From CCMP332 sp040218795 (GTDB lineage: Bacteria > Bacteroidota > Bacteroidia > Cytophagales > CCMP332), in assembly GCA_040218795.1 (NCBI GenBank), contig JAVJQT010000007.1, positions 62,001-126,000 of the forward strand: a stretch of DNA of 64,000 bases, in the 5' to 3' direction. The translations under genes and the position numbers were made by a program. Positions 52,467-61,948 of the stretch are shown here, one piece after another. Each line of letters starts with the position of its first letter. Position 1 is the first letter of the stretch. The notes beneath the pieces were generated by a model. That model did no database searches. It had not been told where the DNA came from and saw only the letters and a program-made list of their open reading frames with translations.

Positions 52467-53216
52467 ATGAAATACGCGCTTCAATTAGCATATAAGGGGA
52501 CCAATTATCACGGTTGGCAAATTCAGGAAAATGCACATTCCGTTCAGGCGGAGTTAAACCGGGCTTTGGAAACCCTGCTCAAACACCCTGTAAAGACATT
52601 GGGATCGGGAAGGACGGATAAAGGTGTACACGCAAGGGAACAGTTTGCAATGTTTGATTCCATCCATGATTTAAATTCTTATGATCATTTGAAATCAATA
52701 AATGCCCTTTTGCCACATGACATATCGATATTTGGAATATACAGAATTAGTGAAGATGCGAATGTGAGATTCGATGCCACCGAAAGGGTATATGAATACA
52801 GAATTTGCCGCCAAAGAGACCCTTTTGAATTGGAAACTTGTGCATTTTTGTTTTCACAAATGGATAAGGAATTATTGAACCGTGGGGCTGAATATTTGTT
52901 GTCACAAAAGAATTTCGCTGCATTTGCAAAAAGCGGATCAGATCAACGTACAAGTATTTGCAATATAAATCGTGCGGACTGGAAATTTGAAGGTCATCTT
53001 TGGACATTCGAAATTGCAGCGGATCGCTTTTTAAGAAATATGGTAAGGGCAATTGTTGGCAGCCTGGTTGAACTGGCGGAAGGTAAAATAGACTTAAAAT
53101 CATATAAGAAAATCTTCGAATCGGATAAAAGAAGTCTTGCGGGAAGGTCGGTACCTGCCGAAGGCTTATTTTTGAAAAAAGTCACTTATCCAGAGCGGTA
53201 TTTTCAAGACATTTAA
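52467..53216 (+). CDS. truA: tRNA pseudouridine(38-40) synthase
   Basis: The ATG at 52467 gives 249 residues starting MKYALQLAYKGTNYHGWQ, the classic TruA beginning. An earlier in-frame start would lie inside the divergent helicase gene. The catalytic Asp is D51 in GSGRTDKGVHA, and FLRNMVRAIVGSLVE is the second conserved block. It modifies uridines in the tRNA anticodon arm. Its TAA shares one base with the ATG of the ABC exporter. Confidence 0.96.
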   Translation: MKYALQLAYKGTNYHGWQIQENAHSVQAELNRALETLLKHPVKTLGSGRTDKGVHAREQFAMFDSIHDLNSYDHLKSINALLPHDISIFGIYRISEDANVRFDATERVYEYRICRQRDPFELETCAFLFSQMDKELLNRGAEYLLSQKNFAAFAKSGSDQRTSICNINRADWKFEGHLWTFEIAADRFLRNMVRAIVGSLVELAEGKIDLKSYKKIFESDKRSLAGRSVPAEGLFLKKVTYPERYFQDI

Positions 53217-54988
53217 TGGCGGAAAAAAGAGAAATAAAAAAAGGAAATGTTATTGATTTTGATGTTCTGAAAAGAATATTCAAATATGTAAAACCCTATC
53301 TGGGGCTTTTTTATCTTGTGGTTTTCCTTACCATTGCTTCAGCAGCACTTGCACCAATTAGGCCATTTCTGATCTCTCATATCATAGATGAGGAAATTGT
53401 AAACAGGGATATTGACGGTCTGGTTTTCATGACCCTTGTTTTGGTTGGTTTGTTAATTGTACAGTCAGTCTCACAATATTATCAGGCCTATTTATCACAG
53501 GTTCTTGGGCAGAATGTGGTTCGCGATCTGCGAATTAAGTTGTATCGACATATTTTAAGTCTCAGATTAAAGTTTTTTGATCGCACACCCATCGGAAGAT
53601 TGGTGACCAGAAGTATTTCCGATGTTGAAACCCTATCGGATATATTTTCACAAGGATTTGCCGCAATTGCCGGCGATTTATTACAACTCGTTTTTATTCT
53701 TGTTCTGATGTTTTACACCAGCTGGAAGCTGACCCTGGTGAGTTTATCAACATTACCACTCTTGCTTTTCAGCACCTATATTTTTAAAGAGAAAATTAAA
53801 ATTTCCTTTAACGATGTGAGGAATGCAGTATCAAACCTCAATTCATTTGTTCAGGAACACATCACCGGAATGGCGATTGTTCAGATCTTCAATTCGGAAA
53901 AAAGAGAGTACAAAAAATTTCAGGAAATCAATAAAGAGCATTTAAATGCCAATGTGCGTTCGGTTTTATACTATTCGATTTATTTTCCTGTAGCAGAAGT
54001 TATCGGCGCTGCCGGCACGGGTTTATTGGTTTGGTATGGAGCAAAGGGGGTATTGCAGGATGAAATTACTCTCGGTAACCTGATTGCCTTTATCATGTAC
54101 ATTTCCATGTTTTTTCGCCCCATTCGTATGATCGCCGATCGCTTTAATACCCTTCAATTGGGCGTAGTGAGTTCGGAACGGATCTTTAAATTGCTGGACA
54201 ATGACAGTCAGATTCAAAATAATGGTGACTACCGGCCGGAATCCATAAAAGGCAATGTGCATTTTAAAAATGTATGGTTTGCCTATAACGATGAAGATTA
54301 TGTTCTCAGGGATATAAATTTTGAGGTTAAGTCCGGACAAACTGTTGCACTCGTCGGTGCTACCGGAGCGGGAAAATCTTCCACCATTAACCTCTTAAGC
54401 CGTTTTTATGAAATCAATAAAGGAGAAATATGTGTCGATGGAAGAGATATGCGCGATTACGATCTTGAAATACTGAGAAAGCATATCGGGGTAGTATTAC
54501 AGGATGTCTTTCTATTTTCTGATACCATCTTTAAGAACATCACCTTAGGAAACCCTGAAATAGATATCCAAACTGTAAAAGAGGCGGCTGAACTGGTTGG
54601 AGCAAGAAAGTTTATAGAGCGATTACCGGGAGGCTTTGAATACAATGTAATGGAGCGAGGGGCGACGCTTTCGGTTGGGCAAAGACAATTGATTTCATTT
54701 ATCAGAGCCATTGTTTACGATCCTGAGATCATTGTTCTGGATGAAGCCACCTCATCGGTGGATGTGGAAACTGAAGCATTGATACAAAAGGCAATAGAGA
54801 AAATGATGAAAGGAAGAACGTCGATTGTTATAGCCCACAGATTATCAACCATTAAAAGCGCTGATCAGATTATTGTACTTGACAAAGGAAAGATTGTTGA
54901 AAAAGGGAAACACGATGAGCTTTTGAAACAAAATGGATTTTATGCCCGCTTGCACGAAATGCAATTTAGAAATGTAATGGCGAGTTAA
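53216..54988 (+). CDS. MsbA-like ABC exporter, membrane domain fused to ATPase
   Basis: The 590-residue half-transporter has six membrane helices (about 25-320) with the EL-type loop QVLGQNVVRDLRIKLYRHIL, and an ATPase domain with Walker A GATGAGKSS, the signature LSVGQRQL, Walker B IIVLDEATSSVD and the H-loop IAHRLST. It should function as a homodimer, exporting lipids or drugs from the inner membrane. It is the second gene in a tight operon (truA-ABC-small protein-PspC-methyltransferase-ZIP). Confidence 0.94.
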   Translation: MAEKREIKKGNVIDFDVLKRIFKYVKPYLGLFYLVVFLTIASAALAPIRPFLISHIIDEEIVNRDIDGLVFMTLVLVGLLIVQSVSQYYQAYLSQVLGQNVVRDLRIKLYRHILSLRLKFFDRTPIGRLVTRSISDVETLSDIFSQGFAAIAGDLLQLVFILVLMFYTSWKLTLVSLSTLPLLLFSTYIFKEKIKISFNDVRNAVSNLNSFVQEHITGMAIVQIFNSEKREYKKFQEINKEHLNANVRSVLYYSIYFPVAEVIGAAGTGLLVWYGAKGVLQDEITLGNLIAFIMYISMFFRPIRMIADRFNTLQLGVVSSERIFKLLDNDSQIQNNGDYRPESIKGNVHFKNVWFAYNDEDYVLRDINFEVKSGQTVALVGATGAGKSSTINLLSRFYEINKGEICVDGRDMRDYDLEILRKHIGVVLQDVFLFSDTIFKNITLGNPEIDIQTVKEAAELVGARKFIERLPGGFEYNVMERGATLSVGQRQLISFIRAIVYDPEIIVLDEATSSVDVETEALIQKAIEKMMKGRTSIVIAHRLSTIKSADQIIVLDKGKIVEKGKHDELLKQNGFYARLHEMQFRNVMAS

Positions 54989-54991
54989 AGA

Positions 54992-55510
54992 ATGCGAGTC
55001 AGTAATAAATTTATTCTTATTGGAATAGCGGTGATATTAGCTTTTGTGGCCATTTATCAATACCTGAAAACGTCCACTCCGCTGGAAATAGAAATTAAGA
55101 ATACGAATGGCTTTGTGGTGCAAGGCAATTATTTTGAAGGTGATTGGAAAGACGATCAAATCAAAAAAAACCATTTATTGGCTGATAGCATTGCAAAACA
55201 AAAAGGGCTGATATCAACAGCGATTTATTACAATGATCCAAATGAGGATGATGGTTTTATCAAAGCTTTTATAGGCGTGAATGCACCAAAAGATGAATTA
55301 AATCCTGTTTTTGAAGAGATTCGAATCATTGAAAAAGGCTCATTTCTTTCGGGAAAAATCAGCAATGATTATTTTTCGATTCCGCAAAGAATATATTTGG
55401 AAATGGAAGATTTTGCCAAAGATAAAAGCATTGAAATTGGTGAATTCTCTATAGAGCAATATTTTAGCGATACCTTAATGTATGTTTATATTCCAATTGT
55501 TTCAAAATGA
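54992..55510 (+). CDS. Membrane-anchored protein of unknown function
   Basis: The 172-residue product has one N-terminal membrane helix (about 7-24) and a soluble alpha/beta domain with NTNGFVVQGNYFEGDWKDDQI and YYNDPNEDDGFIKAFIGVNA, in pattern like the GyrI-like small-molecule-binding fold, though I am not sure. It lies 3 bp after the ABC exporter and its stop overlaps the PspC gene by 4 bp, so it may serve the exporter. Confidence 0.75.
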   Translation: MRVSNKFILIGIAVILAFVAIYQYLKTSTPLEIEIKNTNGFVVQGNYFEGDWKDDQIKKNHLLADSIAKQKGLISTAIYYNDPNEDDGFIKAFIGVNAPKDELNPVFEEIRIIEKGSFLSGKISNDYFSIPQRIYLEMEDFAKDKSIEIGEFSIEQYFSDTLMYVYIPIVSK

Positions 55511-55695
55511 CTGAAAAGAGACTTACACGTTCGAGAGGAGACAGAATTATTGCCGGAGTTTGCGGTGGACTCGCAAAATACTTCGGATTAGACCCTGTTT
55601 TGATTAGAGTGATATTTTTAATTGCCCTCTTGGGCTTTGGCACAGGACTTTTACCTTATTTGGTGTTGTGGATAGTAATGCCAAATGAGAATTAA
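55507..55695 (+). CDS. PspC-domain protein
   Basis: The 62-residue protein is essentially one PspC domain: KRLTRSRGDRIIAGVCGGLAK followed by YFGLDPVLIRVIF and a membrane helix (about 35-57). PspC domains are known from envelope-stress systems, but single-domain copies are common in Bacteroidota and their job is not known. Both ends overlap neighbouring genes (4 bp before, 1 bp after), so it is cotranslated with them. Confidence 0.88.
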   Translation: MTEKRLTRSRGDRIIAGVCGGLAKYFGLDPVLIRVIFLIALLGFGTGLLPYLVLWIVMPNEN

Positions 55696-56432
55696 TGTGC
55701 AATTCAAAAGCCTGGTTTGAGGAATGGTTTGACACTCCCTATTACCACATTCTATACAAAGACCGGGATTTCCGTGAGGCAGGGCTTTTTATTGATAATT
55801 TAGTTGATGAGCTAAAAATGCAAGCCGGTCAGAAAGTACTTGATTTGGCCTGTGGTAAAGGAAGGCATAGCATTTATCTCAATCAAAAAGGCATGGATGT
55901 GGTCGGAGCTGATCTTTCCGATAAAAATATTGCCCTGGCAAAGGAATTTGAAAATTCAAGTTTGCACTTTAAGGTGCATGACATGCGAAAATCCATTGTG
56001 GAAAATCGCTACGACTTCGTTTTAAATTTATTTACAAGTTTCGGTTATTTTGAATCAGATGAAGAAAATCTTCAAACGCTTTCATCGGTCTTTGGAGGAC
56101 TAAAACCGGGTGGCGAATTTGTTTTGGATTTTCTTAATACTGAAAAGGTCTTGAACAGTGGCACTGAAGAAACACTTAAAAAAATTGATGGAATCGAGTT
56201 CAGAATTAAAAAATACCTGAGCGAAGGATTTCTTCACAAATCGATAAAATTCACCATTGGCGGAGAAGAAAAAGCATACGAAGAAAAGGTAATGGCCATT
56301 TCAGAGATGAAATTTCAGGAATATTTTTCAAAGCTCGGTTTTGAAATTCTCGCTGTTTACGGCGACTATAATTTAGGTCAGTTTAATACTGAAAAATCGG
56401 AAAGGTTAATTTACAGATTGCTTAAACCATGA
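55695..56432 (+). CDS. Class I SAM-dependent methyltransferase
   Basis: The 245-residue protein has motif I VLDLACGKGRHSIYL (about 48-62), the acidic end of strand 2 (VVGADLSDKNI), and NLFTSFGYF in the motif IV region. It has no signal peptide and acts in the cytoplasm. The substrate is unknown; the pattern is that of small-molecule methyltransferases. It overlaps the PspC gene by 1 bp and the ZIP gene by 4 bp (ATGA). Confidence 0.9.
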   Translation: MCNSKAWFEEWFDTPYYHILYKDRDFREAGLFIDNLVDELKMQAGQKVLDLACGKGRHSIYLNQKGMDVVGADLSDKNIALAKEFENSSLHFKVHDMRKSIVENRYDFVLNLFTSFGYFESDEENLQTLSSVFGGLKPGGEFVLDFLNTEKVLNSGTEETLKKIDGIEFRIKKYLSEGFLHKSIKFTIGGEEKAYEEKVMAISEMKFQEYFSKLGFEILAVYGDYNLGQFNTEKSERLIYRLLKP

Positions 56433-57169
56433 TTGCATTAAAAGCGATTATATTGACTTTGATCACCCTATTGCCCGGTATTCTGGTAATGAAATTGGGA
56501 TCGATCAACAAATTCAATTTTAAATTTCTTCTGATTTTCAGTGGAGCCTTTCTTTTGTCAATTACCATACTGCATATTTTACCGGATATTTTTTATGCGT
56601 CGGGAGGTGCTTTTAAAATTTCACTTTTTGTGCTGATAGGAGTTTTTGTACAAATGACATTGGAATCGTTCACCTCGGGAATTGAACACGGGCATTGGCA
56701 TGATCACGGTATAAAAAACAGATCCACGGCTTTCCCTTATGGCCTTACAATAGCCTTGTGTTTGCATTCTTTATTGGAAGGGGCCATACTTTCACAAGAT
56801 GGTCATTCTCATGGTCATGGCATATATGATTCATTGCTGATTGGCATAGCGGTTCATAAAATTCCGGCAGCGGTTGCGTTGGTATCGGTGTTAATGTCTG
56901 AAATAAAAAACTCAAAAATCACCTTGACCATTCTTTCAATTTTTGCGATTTCATCTCCAATTGGGATGTTGCTAAGTGAGTATTTGCAAAATAGCAATAT
57001 CATTCTGGACAATTCCTTTGATGTCATCATGGCTTTGGCAGCGGGCAGTTTTATCTATATTTCTGCTACCATCTTATTTGAAGCCCGACAGGATCATAAA
57101 ATAAAGCTTGGCAATATTGTACCGGCCTTGATCGGCGCGCTTTCTGCTATTTTAATTGAGGTTTTATAG
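56429..57169 (+). CDS. ZIP-family metal transporter
   Basis: The 246-residue product has about eight membrane helices. A His-rich loop (IEHGHWHDHGIKNRS and DGHSHGHGIYDS) flanks the metal-path helices, which contain HSLLEGA and HKIPAAVAL, the typical ZIP motifs. It should import Zn2+ or another divalent metal. It ends the truA operon and overlaps the convergent hydrolase by 6 bp. Confidence 0.92.
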   Translation: MIALKAIILTLITLLPGILVMKLGSINKFNFKFLLIFSGAFLLSITILHILPDIFYASGGAFKISLFVLIGVFVQMTLESFTSGIEHGHWHDHGIKNRSTAFPYGLTIALCLHSLLEGAILSQDGHSHGHGIYDSLLIGIAVHKIPAAVALVSVLMSEIKNSKITLTILSIFAISSPIGMLLSEYLQNSNIILDNSFDVIMALAAGSFIYISATILFEARQDHKIKLGNIVPALIGALSAILIEVL

Positions 57170-57847
57170 GAAATCTGAAATTTTCTGAGTGAGTAGCTCA
57201 AGATCACATTGTTCAATCGGATGCTTACAGTTTTTTAAAACTTCAAATTCTGCTCCCGGAATCCATTTGGCTACATTTTTCGATTCTTCAATGGAAACCA
57301 TTTTGTCCATTTCGCCCACTATTATTTTAACCGGAATGTCAAGCAACTCGAAATGATTGAAATTCAATGCATCACCATCACCGAGTTTGAGCATCATGGG
57401 GGCTGTTTTATTCAGAACATCCTCCCATTTTCCCGGGGTATGTCTTTTTTTCAAACTTTCGGCAAATTGAGGCACTTTTTCTTTGATCTTTTCGGGATCA
57501 AGCATTTTAATTTCCTGTTTTGCAGAATCCGGATTCCAGTCAAATTTGGTTCCAAGGGTAATAATTTTTTGTATAAATCCCGGATAATTCAGAGCAGTAT
57601 TAATGGCTACATAGCCTCCCATGCTATATCCAAATACAAGCACATTTTTGAGTTTTTCCTCCTTTAAATAATCACTCAGGTTTTGAGAAAAATTATCGAT
57701 GGAAAAGTCTCGCTCCGATGCTCTGCCGCCGTGCCCTTCAAAATTTAAGAGGCGAACATCAAAATCGGATTCAAGTTTTTTGGCCAGTTTTTCAAATTGA
57801 GATTTTGCTCCTAAAGCTCCATGCAGGATAATCAGCGGTCTTTTCAT
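57164..57847 (-). CDS. Alpha/beta hydrolase
   Basis: The 227-residue protein has the usual fold: LIILHGALGAKSQF as oxyanion strand, the nucleophile elbow GYSMGGYVAI (Ser near residue 75), an Asp in VGEMDKMVSIEES and the His in NCKHPIEQC. It has no signal peptide. Substrate is unknown. Its ATG overlaps the stop of the ABC-F gene by one base, so the two are coupled. Confidence 0.9.
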   Translation of the reverse strand: MKRPLIILHGALGAKSQFEKLAKKLESDFDVRLLNFEGHGGRASERDFSIDNFSQNLSDYLKEEKLKNVLVFGYSMGGYVAINTALNYPGFIQKIITLGTKFDWNPDSAKQEIKMLDPEKIKEKVPQFAESLKKRHTPGKWEDVLNKTAPMMLKLGDGDALNFNHFELLDIPVKIIVGEMDKMVSIEESKNVAKWIPGAEFEVLKNCKHPIEQCDLELLTQKISDFL

Positions 57848-59475
57848 CAGGCATTGACCTCTGAAGCGTACAGGGCTTCCCGTCTTTCTCTCAATTCTTC
57901 ATCGCGTATGTAAGAATCGAAATCGATCTTCTTATCGACCATTCCATTTGGCCCTATTTCGATAATTCTATTGGCTACTGTTTGCGTGAATTGATGGTCT
58001 CTTGAAGTGAATATCACCTGTCCTTTAAAATCCCTCAATCCTTGATTAAAAGCTTGGATACTTTCCAAATCAAGGTGGTTGGTCGGCTCATCCAACATAA
58101 GGAAATTAGCGCCCTGTAGCATCATTCTTGATATCATGCAACGCACTTTTTCTCCTCCGGATAGCACCGATGATTTTTTCAATGCTTCTTCTTTTGCAAA
58201 GAGCATTCTTCCTAAAAAACTTCGGATAAAGGTCTCATCCTGATTTACAGAATATTGACGTAACCAATCGACCAGATTGAGATTGTTTTCAAAGTATTTG
58301 CTATTATCGTTTGGTAAATGGGCCGTTGTAACGGTTTGACCAAATTTATAAGCACCTTCATCCGCCTTTTCTTCTTTTGCTAATATTTTATAGAAAGTAG
58401 TAATTGCCAATGAATCTCTTGAAATTAAGGCGATCTTGTCACCCTGATCAAAGGTGAAATTCAAATTTGAAAACAAATATCTTCCGTCGAGTTTCTTTCC
58501 AAGATTTTCTACCTGTAATATCTGATCTCCGACTTCACGTTCTTGCTGAAAACCGATATATGGGTATTTTCTGGTGGAGGGTTTAATATCGGAAATGTCC
58601 AGCTTTTCTATCATTTTCTTTCTACTGGTGGCTTGTTTGGATTTCGCTACGTTTGCGCTGAATCGACGAATAAAATCCTCGAGTTCTTTTTTCTTTTCCT
58701 CGGCCTTTTTGTTTTGCTGCTGTTGTTGTCTCAATGCCAACTGACTTGACTCATACCAGAAGGTATAATTACCCGTAAACATCTGTATTTTGCTAAAGTC
58801 AATATCGACCATATGCGTACATACATTGTCGAGAAAATGACGGTCGTGAGAAACAACAATCACAGTATTTTTAAAGTCAGCCAAGAAGTCTTCTAACCAG
58901 ATGACCGTTTCAACGTCAAGGTCATTGGTAGGCTCATCGAGTAAAAGGATGTCGGGGTTACCGAATAGCGCCTGTGCCAAAAGTACCCGGACCTTTTGAT
59001 TTCCCGTCAGCTCATCGAGAATCGTGTAATGCAGATCTTCGGAAATTCCCAGTTTGCTCAACAATTCAGCCGCATCCGCTTCGGCATTCCAGCCATCCAT
59101 TTCTGCAAATTGTGCTTCCAAATGCGCGGCCTTTTCTCCGTCTGCATCAGAAAAATCTTCTTTAAGATAAATGGCATCTTTCTCCTGCTTGACCTTCCAG
59201 AGATCCTCGTTACCCATCATGACAGTATCGAGAGCCGTTTCACTTTTGAATGCATTGTGATCCTGTCTGAGAATGGACATTCGCGCATTCGGATCTTTTG
59301 AGATACTTCCGGTGGTTGGATCGAGTTCTTTTGAAAGGATTTTTAGGAAAGTGGATTTACCGGCACCATTAGCGCCGATTACACCATAGCAATTGCCGGT
59401 GGTGAACTTGAGGTTTACATCCTCAAAAAGGACCCTTTTACCGAATCTCAGAGAAATATTTGAAGCGTTTAACAT
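57847..59475 (-). CDS. ABC-F ATPase with one canonical and one degenerate ATP site
   Basis: The 542-residue protein has two ATPase domains and no membrane part, as in the ABC-F (YbiT-like) translation factors. Domain 1: Walker A GANGAGKST (34-42), signature LTGNQ (156-160), Walker B LLLDEPTNDLD, H-loop SHDRHF (209-214). Domain 2: in place of Walker A it reads ISRDSLAITT (351-360) with no GKS/T, signature LSGGE (438-442), Walker B FLMLDEPTNHLD, H-loop replaced by SRDHQF. A charged linker (about 250-290) lies between. It probably acts on the ribosome. The pattern of losses is coherent (see findings). Confidence 0.93.
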   Translation of the reverse strand: MLNASNISLRFGKRVLFEDVNLKFTTGNCYGVIGANGAGKSTFLKILSKELDPTTGSISKDPNARMSILRQDHNAFKSETALDTVMMGNEDLWKVKQEKDAIYLKEDFSDADGEKAAHLEAQFAEMDGWNAEADAAELLSKLGISEDLHYTILDELTGNQKVRVLLAQALFGNPDILLLDEPTNDLDVETVIWLEDFLADFKNTVIVVSHDRHFLDNVCTHMVDIDFSKIQMFTGNYTFWYESSQLALRQQQQQNKKAEEKKKELEDFIRRFSANVAKSKQATSRKKMIEKLDISDIKPSTRKYPYIGFQQEREVGDQILQVENLGKKLDGRYLFSNLNFTFDQGDKIALISRDSLAITTFYKILAKEEKADEGAYKFGQTVTTAHLPNDNSKYFENNLNLVDWLRQYSVNQDETFIRSFLGRMLFAKEEALKKSSVLSGGEKVRCMISRMMLQGANFLMLDEPTNHLDLESIQAFNQGLRDFKGQVIFTSRDHQFTQTVANRIIEIGPNGMVDKKIDFDSYIRDEELRERREALYASEVNA

Positions 59476-59680
59476 ATCGCTAATTTTTTTGGGGCTGCAA
59501 AGTTACAATTACCATAGCAGAATTGATAATGTTTGTTCAATAATTACAAAGGACCTTGAAGATTATCTTTTTTTAATTTTAAAACCGAATTCAGTAAGGA
59601 TGAGCCGATTAAATAAAATTCTTATTTACTTCGAATTGAATTAGTAATTTAAAGTAAGAGGAAACTATAAAAATAAGATC

Positions 59681-60064
59681 ATGAAAAATGCAGTAAGTTG
59701 GTTTGAAATACCGGTCGCCGATTTCGAAAGAGGCAAAAAATTTTACGAAACAGTATTGGGTGCTGAAATGCAGGATTTTGATATGGGAAGTCCGGAGCAT
59801 AAAATGGCGTTTTTTGCTTCTGCTAGAGAATTGGATGCTGTTGGGGGAGCTATTATGTCCGGTCCGGGATATGAGCCCTCAGGAAAAGGGGCCTTGGTTT
59901 ATTTGAATGGAGGAGAGGACCTTGCAGTGCCTTTATCAAGAGTTGAAAAAGCCGGCGGAAAAATCCATATGCCCAAAACAGCCATAGGAGATGGGGAACA
60001 TGGTTATATGGCGCTTTTTCAGGATTCGGAAGGAAACAGAGTGGCATTGCATTCCAATAAATAA
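59681..60064 (+). CDS. VOC-superfamily (glyoxalase/bleomycin-resistance fold) protein
   Basis: The 127-residue protein starts MKNAVSWFEIPVADFERGKKFYETVLGAEM, the usual VOC opening, and ends with a FQDSEGNRVALHS strand. One domain has two beta-alpha-beta-beta-beta units. A His at the metal position is not obvious in the first strand (Trp-Phe-Glu there), so metal use is uncertain. It is cytoplasmic and its substrate is unknown. The next gene begins directly after its stop codon. Confidence 0.9.
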   Translation: MKNAVSWFEIPVADFERGKKFYETVLGAEMQDFDMGSPEHKMAFFASARELDAVGGAIMSGPGYEPSGKGALVYLNGGEDLAVPLSRVEKAGGKIHMPKTAIGDGEHGYMALFQDSEGNRVALHSNK

Positions 60065-60559
60065 ATGGTACAATTGTGTAATTGTTATAAACCTGTTTTC
60101 TATTTCATTCTATTAATGGCCTTCTTATCATGTAACAATGATGATTCGACTGTTTTAACAAATCCCAATTTAGAGGATAGCACTGCCAATTTTTATTGCA
60201 GCGATTCAGTAAATCCTTTGTGTTCAGAGAAAGTATTAATTGACCCATTGCGTTTTGATACTGCCTCAAACAATCAATTGTCGGTTTTAAATTTGGGCAT
60301 TAAAGACAATTGTATGGAACTTGAATATGGGGCAAGTGGATGTGATGGCTCTTCATGGCAATTGACATTGCTCGATACCGGATCTTTATCTCTAAACAAT
60401 CCACCGACACGCAAATTAAAATTTGATTTTTATAATGAAGAGCTATGTCTTGCTTATTTCGTCAAGAAAATATCATTTGATTTATGTCCATTGAAACATC
60501 CCGGGGTCGATAGTTTAATATTGATGATTGGGGATACCACGCTTATTTATCGATACTAA
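60065..60559 (+). CDS. Lipoprotein of unknown function
   Basis: The 164-residue product has a lipobox Cys at about residue 23 (LLMAFLSC) followed by an Asn/Asp-rich tether. Six or more Cys residues in the mature part (SDSVNPLCSEK, DNCMELEYGASGCDGSSW, EELCLAYF, FDLCPLKH) suggest disulfides. I recognise no family. It begins 1 bp after the VOC gene and its end overlaps the convergent flavoprotein gene by 17 bp. Confidence 0.72.
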   Translation: MVQLCNCYKPVFYFILLMAFLSCNNDDSTVLTNPNLEDSTANFYCSDSVNPLCSEKVLIDPLRFDTASNNQLSVLNLGIKDNCMELEYGASGCDGSSWQLTLLDTGSLSLNNPPTRKLKFDFYNEELCLAYFVKKISFDLCPLKHPGVDSLILMIGDTTLIYRY

Positions 60560-61766
60560 GCGAAGCGGATTTTCCGGCGAGATAGCCACTTGTCCAGGCA
60601 TGCTGGAAATTAAATCCTCCTGTAATACCATCTACATTTAAAACTTCTCCCGCAAAATACAGTCCCGGTATTTTTTTGGATTCAAAACTCTTTAAATCCA
60701 CTTCCGAGAGTTCTACACCACCACAGGTCACAAATTCCTCTTTAAATGTGGTTTTACCATTGACTTCAAAGGCAGATCTGACGATCATTTCAATCAGTTT
60801 ATTACTTTCTTTTTTAGGCAGATCGGCATATCGCTGTACTGAACTAATATTGGCCTTTTCACAAAGACGAATCCATAATCTGCTTGGAATATCAAAAAGA
60901 GCTTTGGCTTGAACTACTTTTTTTGGATGCGAATCTCGGAAATTGGTAAGACCAATTCTTATTTTATCTTCAGACAATGAGGTCCAGTTTATCAAAATTG
61001 GAAAGCGATAATTTTTTTCAAAAAAATCAATGGCTGCCCAGGCTGATAATTTGATGACAGCAGGTGCGCTAAAGCCCCAGTGTGTAATTAATATGGCACC
61101 TTCCATTTTCCAATTTGTGCCCGGCACTTGCACTGAACCCATTTTGACCGATAAGCCCATGAGATCTTTCAAATCAGACTGCGGGACATTAAATGTAAAC
61201 AGGGAAGGAATGGGTTTTGCAATGTTAATATCCAGTTTTTTAATCCAATCGTAAGCAGATGATTTATTATATCCACCACAGGTAATGATGACTTTTTTTG
61301 CGTAGTAATTTTCACCGCTTTTGGAATCGAGCACAAAACGTTGGCCATCCTTTTTAATGTTAATAACTTCTACGCCTTTTCGGATTTCTACATTCCTGTT
61401 TTGAGCTTCTTTTAGAAGTAAGTCAATGACCGTTTGAGAATCATCCGTAATTGGAAATACTCTTCCGTCTTCTTCAGTTTTCAACTTCACAGCTCTTTTC
61501 TCAAACCAATCACGCGTTTCTTTGGGTCCGAATAACTCAAATGACTTTTTTAGTTTTTTACCACCTCTGGGATAATGATTGACTAATTGAGATGGATAGT
61601 CCAAATCGTGCATGACATTGCATCTGCCGCCACCGCTTACTTTTACTTTGGATAAAAGCTTTTGTGTTTTTTCGAGGATGCATACGCTATGGCCATTATC
61701 GGCAGCATGAATTGCAGCAAAAAACCCAGCGGCGCCTCCACCTATAATTATTGTGTCAAATTGCAT
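60543..61766 (-). CDS. HI0933/YhiN-family flavoprotein
   Basis: The 407-residue protein starts with an FAD-binding motif IIIGGGAAGFFAAIHA, followed by the family pattern SGGGRCNVMHDL and HYPRGGKKL. The C-terminal end EVLNVDGITGGFNFQHAWTSGYLAG is also typical. It is in the NAD(P)/FAD-dependent oxidoreductase superfamily, but no substrate is established for the family as far as I know. It has no signal peptide. Confidence 0.92.
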   Translation of the reverse strand: MQFDTIIIGGGAAGFFAAIHAADNGHSVCILEKTQKLLSKVKVSGGGRCNVMHDLDYPSQLVNHYPRGGKKLKKSFELFGPKETRDWFEKRAVKLKTEEDGRVFPITDDSQTVIDLLLKEAQNRNVEIRKGVEVINIKKDGQRFVLDSKSGENYYAKKVIITCGGYNKSSAYDWIKKLDINIAKPIPSLFTFNVPQSDLKDLMGLSVKMGSVQVPGTNWKMEGAILITHWGFSAPAVIKLSAWAAIDFFEKNYRFPILINWTSLSEDKIRIGLTNFRDSHPKKVVQAKALFDIPSRLWIRLCEKANISSVQRYADLPKKESNKLIEMIVRSAFEVNGKTTFKEEFVTCGGVELSEVDLKSFESKKIPGLYFAGEVLNVDGITGGFNFQHAWTSGYLAGKSASLSIDK

Positions 61767-61948
61767 TTAAACCATAAAGATAATTTATATCCAAAGCATT
61801 AATAAACATTTGACAAGTAGGGTTAGACTCCAACATATATTTAAATAATTGCATATTAACTAGTTACGGGCAACACGGAACAAAAAATATAGATATATAA
61901 ATAATATTTATTAATATGAATAATTAAATCGCCTAAAAATCAATACCT

